Assembly: GCA_029055345.1 (NCBI GenBank) | Contig: JAIDDJ010000038.1 | Span: 1-64,000 of the forward strand | Reading direction: 5' to 3' | Source: Muribaculaceae bacterium | Lineage (GTDB): Bacteria; Bacteroidota; Bacteroidia; Bacteroidales; Muribaculaceae | DNA: 64,000 nucleotides | Shown here: positions 60,021 through 64,000 of the stretch, piece by piece | Position numbering within the stretch: position 1 is the stretch's first letter | How the letters are laid out: every line of letters starts with the position of its first letter | Notes under the pieces: model-generated | The model's database searches: none | What the model saw: the letters and a program-made list of their open reading frames with translations, nothing else | What the model was told of the DNA's origin: nothing | Position numbers and translations under genes: made by a program

Positions 60021-61235
60021 TTAGCGTTTACGCTTTCCAATAAGGTCGCGCAGACCATCCATATCGAATGTCAGTGTGAAACGTAAAGTCTGGTCAAGTG
60101 GCGAACTTTGAGCGGTGGCAAGCATATATGAGGCATCAAGTTGGACCACATTCAGAGAGAAACCGGCTCCGAAGGCAAAATAACTGCGCCCTCCTTTGTT
60201 CGGGTGTTCATAATTATATCCCGCCCGCGCAAAGAACTGCTGGTTGTAATTATACTCCGCGCCTATGGATAATTGAATTTCCTGAAGCTCCTCCTTAAAA
60301 CCGCCCGGGGCATCGGAAAAACTCTTGAAAATTCCTGTGATAGGCGACATGGAATTCCATGTGTCGTAGGCTGCCCAGTATTCTTCCTGCCCCTCCGGGG
60401 TTTCCATATCGTAATCTTTCGGACGGGGCTTGGTCGGTACTAAAAGTTTATTTAGGTCCAGACCAATCGATAGAGTGTGGTAATCCATTAGAGGGAACAT
60501 GAAGTTCATTCCTAATCTCAGGTTGGTGGGCAGGAATGCGTTGGTCACGCCATTATCGTTGCTGACTTTCGTACCCACGTTCGATATGTCGAATCCCCAT
60601 GAGAACTGGCACTCATTCCTCCCTATCATCGGGAATGTGGTGAAATATCCCGATAAATCCAACGAGAATGCGCTCGCAGCATTATATTGCTCTCCGGTCA
60701 TTGTATCCTGATATGACAGATCGGATAGGATATATCGTAGCACGACTCCCATCGAATACTTCTCGGAGAACTTCATGGAATACCCGACATCAAAAGCGAA
60801 TTCATAGGGATTGATTGTCTGAACATTCACACCATCATCGTTCATTCCCGTTGTCACTTCTCCGAGCGAGAAATAGCGGAACGATGCAGAAATTGCTTTG
60901 TCATCGCTACTGCCGAGTTTCCAATAGCCGGCAAGATTCGCAAGGAAGATATCGTTGACAATCTTGCGCAACCATGGTGTATAGGATATCGCGAGACCCC
61001 CTTGAGAATAGGCGAATGCATATTTTGCGGGATTCCAGAACTGTGAATTCATATCGGGATCTGTGGCTGCACCAAGATTTCCAAGACCGCTGCCTCGAGC
61101 ATCGGGCGTGATACTCAGAGTTGTCACGCCGGTATTGACCGGATTGAATTCGTTGTCCTTGATGTCGTTTTCAGCAAAACCGCTTACCGTTGTGCCAGTC
61201 AGAGTGATAAGCGCTATAATATGTTTTAACTTCAT
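60021..61235 (-). CDS. porV: Type IX secretion outer-membrane protein PorV
   Basis: 404 aa; GVTTLSITPDARGSGLGNLGAATDPDMNSQFWNPAKYAF; adjacent to porU. Confidence 0.93.
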   Translation of the reverse strand: MKLKHIIALITLTGTTVSGFAENDIKDNEFNPVNTGVTTLSITPDARGSGLGNLGAATDPDMNSQFWNPAKYAFAYSQGGLAISYTPWLRKIVNDIFLANLAGYWKLGSSDDKAISASFRYFSLGEVTTGMNDDGVNVQTINPYEFAFDVGYSMKFSEKYSMGVVLRYILSDLSYQDTMTGEQYNAASAFSLDLSGYFTTFPMIGRNECQFSWGFDISNVGTKVSNDNGVTNAFLPTNLRLGMNFMFPLMDYHTLSIGLDLNKLLVPTKPRPKDYDMETPEGQEEYWAAYDTWNSMSPITGIFKSFSDAPGGFKEELQEIQLSIGAEYNYNQQFFARAGYNYEHPNKGGRSYFAFGAGFSLNVVQLDASYMLATAQSSPLDQTLRFTLTFDMDGLRDLIGKRKR

Positions 61236-61267
61236 CTTATGATGTAAATGTATGAAAACTATGTTAT

Positions 61268-64000
61268 TTAGTCTATCTTGGAGAATGTCAGCCAGTTTGA
61301 ATAGACTTTTGCTCCTGCGGCCGACTCTGCCCGCACTGCCGCCCGGTATGTGCCGGCACGAAGGCCCGTCATATCGGCGCTTGTTGACACGCCGCTGAAC
61401 GTGTCTGAATGGAGGATTCGCCCTTCTCTATCGCAAATAAGGAGAGTCAGCTCGCATCCCGGATCGCTCGATATTCGAACGCGGAGCTCATCGGTTACAG
61501 CCTCCGTATCGGCTGTGAGTCGCAATGGTTCAGACTCCTTGATTTCAAATATAAGTTCTTTCTTGGCTGACTTGTTCCCTGCGGCATCGATACCCATGGC
61601 TATCGCTTTATGTGTGCCGGATTTCAGACCTGACGCACTGATGCTTCCCGTGTAGCTGCCGACGGTCACTTCGCTGGGGTAATCGCCGGGGGCTTCAACT
61701 GAGGTCCCATCGACAGTCATTATGATTCCCTTGCCGATTCCGATTCCCGGAAAGACTCCTGTCTCATCGCTGACTGTGGTTGAAATTTTATTGAAAAGCG
61801 GATCGAAACTTATGCTTATCGCCGGCACTTGAGTGTCTCTTTTAGCATCTTCCGACTTCTCGGTTCCTATCTGAGGCATCTCTACCGACAGGCGTCCTGA
61901 GTGTCCTTTCCTTGTTGCGGGGTCATATGCTCCTGCAAGAAGGGTCAGGTGACGTATGGAATCTGGTGTCGACAAGAAACTGTTGACACGTTCCGGAAGG
62001 GCCAACCGAACTTTGAATTCCCCATTTTTAACGGTGGCTTTGCCGGCTGCTATCCGGTAATCGTTAATTTTCAGACGTGGATTCGGTTTGATTTCTCCTT
62101 TATCGTTGACGGGGTCGGGAACTATGGCCGTTTCGGTTGCGGGCTCCATGAGCTTGACGGTCACATAGCCGTTGAAACCATTGTCGCATTGACCTGTGTT
62201 CCCCAGTACTTTACCGCTTACTTCCATTATTTCTCCCCCAAGATATTCGGCTCTGTCCGTATGAAGTTCTATCTTTCCGAGTGCGGCAGGGAAAGGTAAC
62301 GCCGGGTCGCCTATGAGCATATATGCTTGCTTGGATATATTCGTCGTCCGCGTCTTGCTGTCAGCGTAGATTTCTCCGATTGTCGGAGTTGCCGTTCGCT
62401 GCTGACGCTCCGAATCATAGAATATGGAGGTTACGAAGTTCTCTGAGAAAGCCTGATTCTCATGTGATAACACTGCGCGGGTAGCCCCTATGGTCCCTAT
62501 AAATCCCTGACGGGTCCGAATCACGCTCAAATCGCCTATTCCGTGATGCATACGGTCGGGTTCACACAAGTCGCAGGCGGCGAAGAAGAAGAACGAAGGC
62601 TCGTTGTTGCGCACATTCATCAAGTCCTGTGGCGTCACGCTTCCGAAACTCGGCCCTCCTGCGTGGCCGTAATAGGTTGTCATGAGCTTGCCGCGCTTCA
62701 TTGATGCGAGAAGCTCATCGCGTACTTTTTCACTGCCCATATCCTCCGTCCATAACGGAGAAACAGCATATTCCGAATCAAACAAATCGGATGAATATGT
62801 ACGGTACATATTTGTCAGACGGAATGATTGGAAGTCATGTATATGGCTGTCGCCTTCGCCCGATATGGTCATGAATTCATTCACCAGGTTCGAAAAATCT
62901 TCCTTAGAAAGATAGTCACCTATTTTGTTGACTACTGTCTCGGCCTCCTCTTTTGTTGTTACCGGAAGAATACCGACTCCGATTTCCATACTGGCGTTAC
63001 CAAGAATTCCGGTCGCATTGAGATAATCCGCCATCATGCCGAGATAATCTATTGATGCGCATCCCTCTGCCCCCTCAGCTCCTTTTAAGTTGATTTTGGG
63101 AACCATATAGACCGGGAGCCCTTCGGGTGCATTTTTATGGGTATCAACATGACGGTAATCACTCTGAATGTTACCGAATAAAAGAACATTTTTCAATGTA
63201 TCCCGCTGCTTGTGATAAATCATTTTCACGAATGCGCGTAGTGCGGTGACATCGGGTGTCCCGTGATTGAACTCATTGTAAATTTCCTCCGTGGTAAGAA
63301 CTATTACTTTCGAATCCCCGCTATCCTCATGAAGTCGGGCTATTCTTTCGGCATATTCCTTTAAGGCCGGAGTTGTGAATATCACCATCGAAATCGGCTC
63401 TTCCTGAAGGGCGTGAAGATTCTGGTTCGGAATCTCCTTCCATTCCGGATCAATATGCAGCTGCTCTCTGTCGGGATTAAACACGACCAGTTGAGTTATA
63501 TAATGAACGTCATTGTAAAGGTAACCACCTTCTATATCGAGCTCAATTGGTTGGTTCCGTCCGGTAATGTCCCATGCTACGCAGTTGTCGGGCACCGGAT
63601 GTTTCCATCTCATGCTCGATGGCTCCAGGAAGGCTATATATTGGCATGTAAATTCCGGATCTTCTTTGGCATATCCTAAATTGATAGGGTAGGAGAGTGT
63701 CCAATAATCTATGCCTATTGGCTTTGCCGCAGCAAAGTCGCCCGTGACATTGAATCTGACTGTTCCGCGCCCACGATGTTTATCATCGATAATCAGCCTG
63801 GAGGCGTCCAGACTGTTGCCAAGGTTATAGACGTTAGGAGCCATATTGATTAAGGAGGCGGTGGAGGTATGCCCGTTCAAAGAACTTTCCATGGTGCCGT
63901 TGACTTCGTCCGGCAGCGCATATGCGAGCCATAGATAAGCCGGGGCATCTACGCAATAACGCGCTTCAACTTCATAACTTACGGGCTTGTTGATATATGC
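61268..64000 (-). CDS. porU: Type IX secretion sortase PorU (C25 gingipain-like), N-terminus outside the window
   Basis: Frame stays open past the listed Met to the window end (...YINKPVSYEVEARYCVDAPAYLWLAYALPDEVNGTMESS...); C25 motifs YYGHAGG and FFAACD. Confidence 0.92.
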   Translation of the reverse strand, partial: AYINKPVSYEVEARYCVDAPAYLWLAYALPDEVNGTMESSLNGHTSTASLINMAPNVYNLGNSLDASRLIIDDKHRGRGTVRFNVTGDFAAAKPIGIDYWTLSYPINLGYAKEDPEFTCQYIAFLEPSSMRWKHPVPDNCVAWDITGRNQPIELDIEGGYLYNDVHYITQLVVFNPDREQLHIDPEWKEIPNQNLHALQEEPISMVIFTTPALKEYAERIARLHEDSGDSKVIVLTTEEIYNEFNHGTPDVTALRAFVKMIYHKQRDTLKNVLLFGNIQSDYRHVDTHKNAPEGLPVYMVPKINLKGAEGAEGCASIDYLGMMADYLNATGILGNASMEIGVGILPVTTKEEAETVVNKIGDYLSKEDFSNLVNEFMTISGEGDSHIHDFQSFRLTNMYRTYSSDLFDSEYAVSPLWTEDMGSEKVRDELLASMKRGKLMTTYYGHAGGPSFGSVTPQDLMNVRNNEPSFFFFAACDLCEPDRMHHGIGDLSVIRTRQGFIGTIGATRAVLSHENQAFSENFVTSIFYDSERQQRTATPTIGEIYADSKTRTTNISKQAYMLIGDPALPFPAALGKIELHTDRAEYLGGEIMEVSGKVLGNTGQCDNGFNGYVTVKLMEPATETAIVPDPVNDKGEIKPNPRLKINDYRIAAGKATVKNGEFKVRLALPERVNSFLSTPDSIRHLTLLAGAYDPATRKGHSGRLSVEMPQIGTEKSEDAKRDTQVPAISISFDPLFNKISTTVSDETGVFPGIGIGKGIIMTVDGTSVEAPGDYPSEVTVGSYTGSISASGLKSGTHKAIAMGIDAAGNKSAKKELIFEIKESEPLRLTADTEAVTDELRVRISSDPGCELTLLICDREGRILHSDTFSGVSTSADMTGLRAGTYRAAVRAESAAGAKVYSNWLTFSKID

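Overview
The window looks like a Bacteroidales chromosome, probably Muribaculaceae-like; this is inferred from TAnnTTTG promoters, T9SS C-terminal domains and the gene repertoire. It is mostly housekeeping: tRNA-Phe, dusB, M16 peptidase, lipid kinase, M3 peptidase, two rhomboids, HU, argS, BI-1, topoisomerase IV A, queF/C/E/D, aspS, LptF/G-type permease, pta-ackA-lgt, sufC-sufD-sufS, ispF, porV and porU. Accessory islands interrupt it. Main points for a second look: (i) two ~310-410 nt structured RNA candidates about 30 kb apart with matching architecture, each with its own TAnnTTTG promoter and a hairpin-U7/U8 end, and each sitting ~50-60 nt before an exported or membrane protein ORF; (ii) two adjacent giant T9SS-type surface proteins, one LRR_5-BIG2-dockerin-cohesin-like and one with 2 cohesin-like plus 19 BIG2 domains, suggesting a non-cellulosomal cohesin/dockerin pairing; (iii) a 473-bp near-identical in-frame direct repeat inside the LRR gene; (iv) a family of MITE-like nested inverted-repeat elements; (v) an exported-protein gene interrupted right after its signal peptide by one in-frame TAA; (vi) a suf cluster with no sufB. 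All assignments come from reading sequence and motifs; no database search was run.
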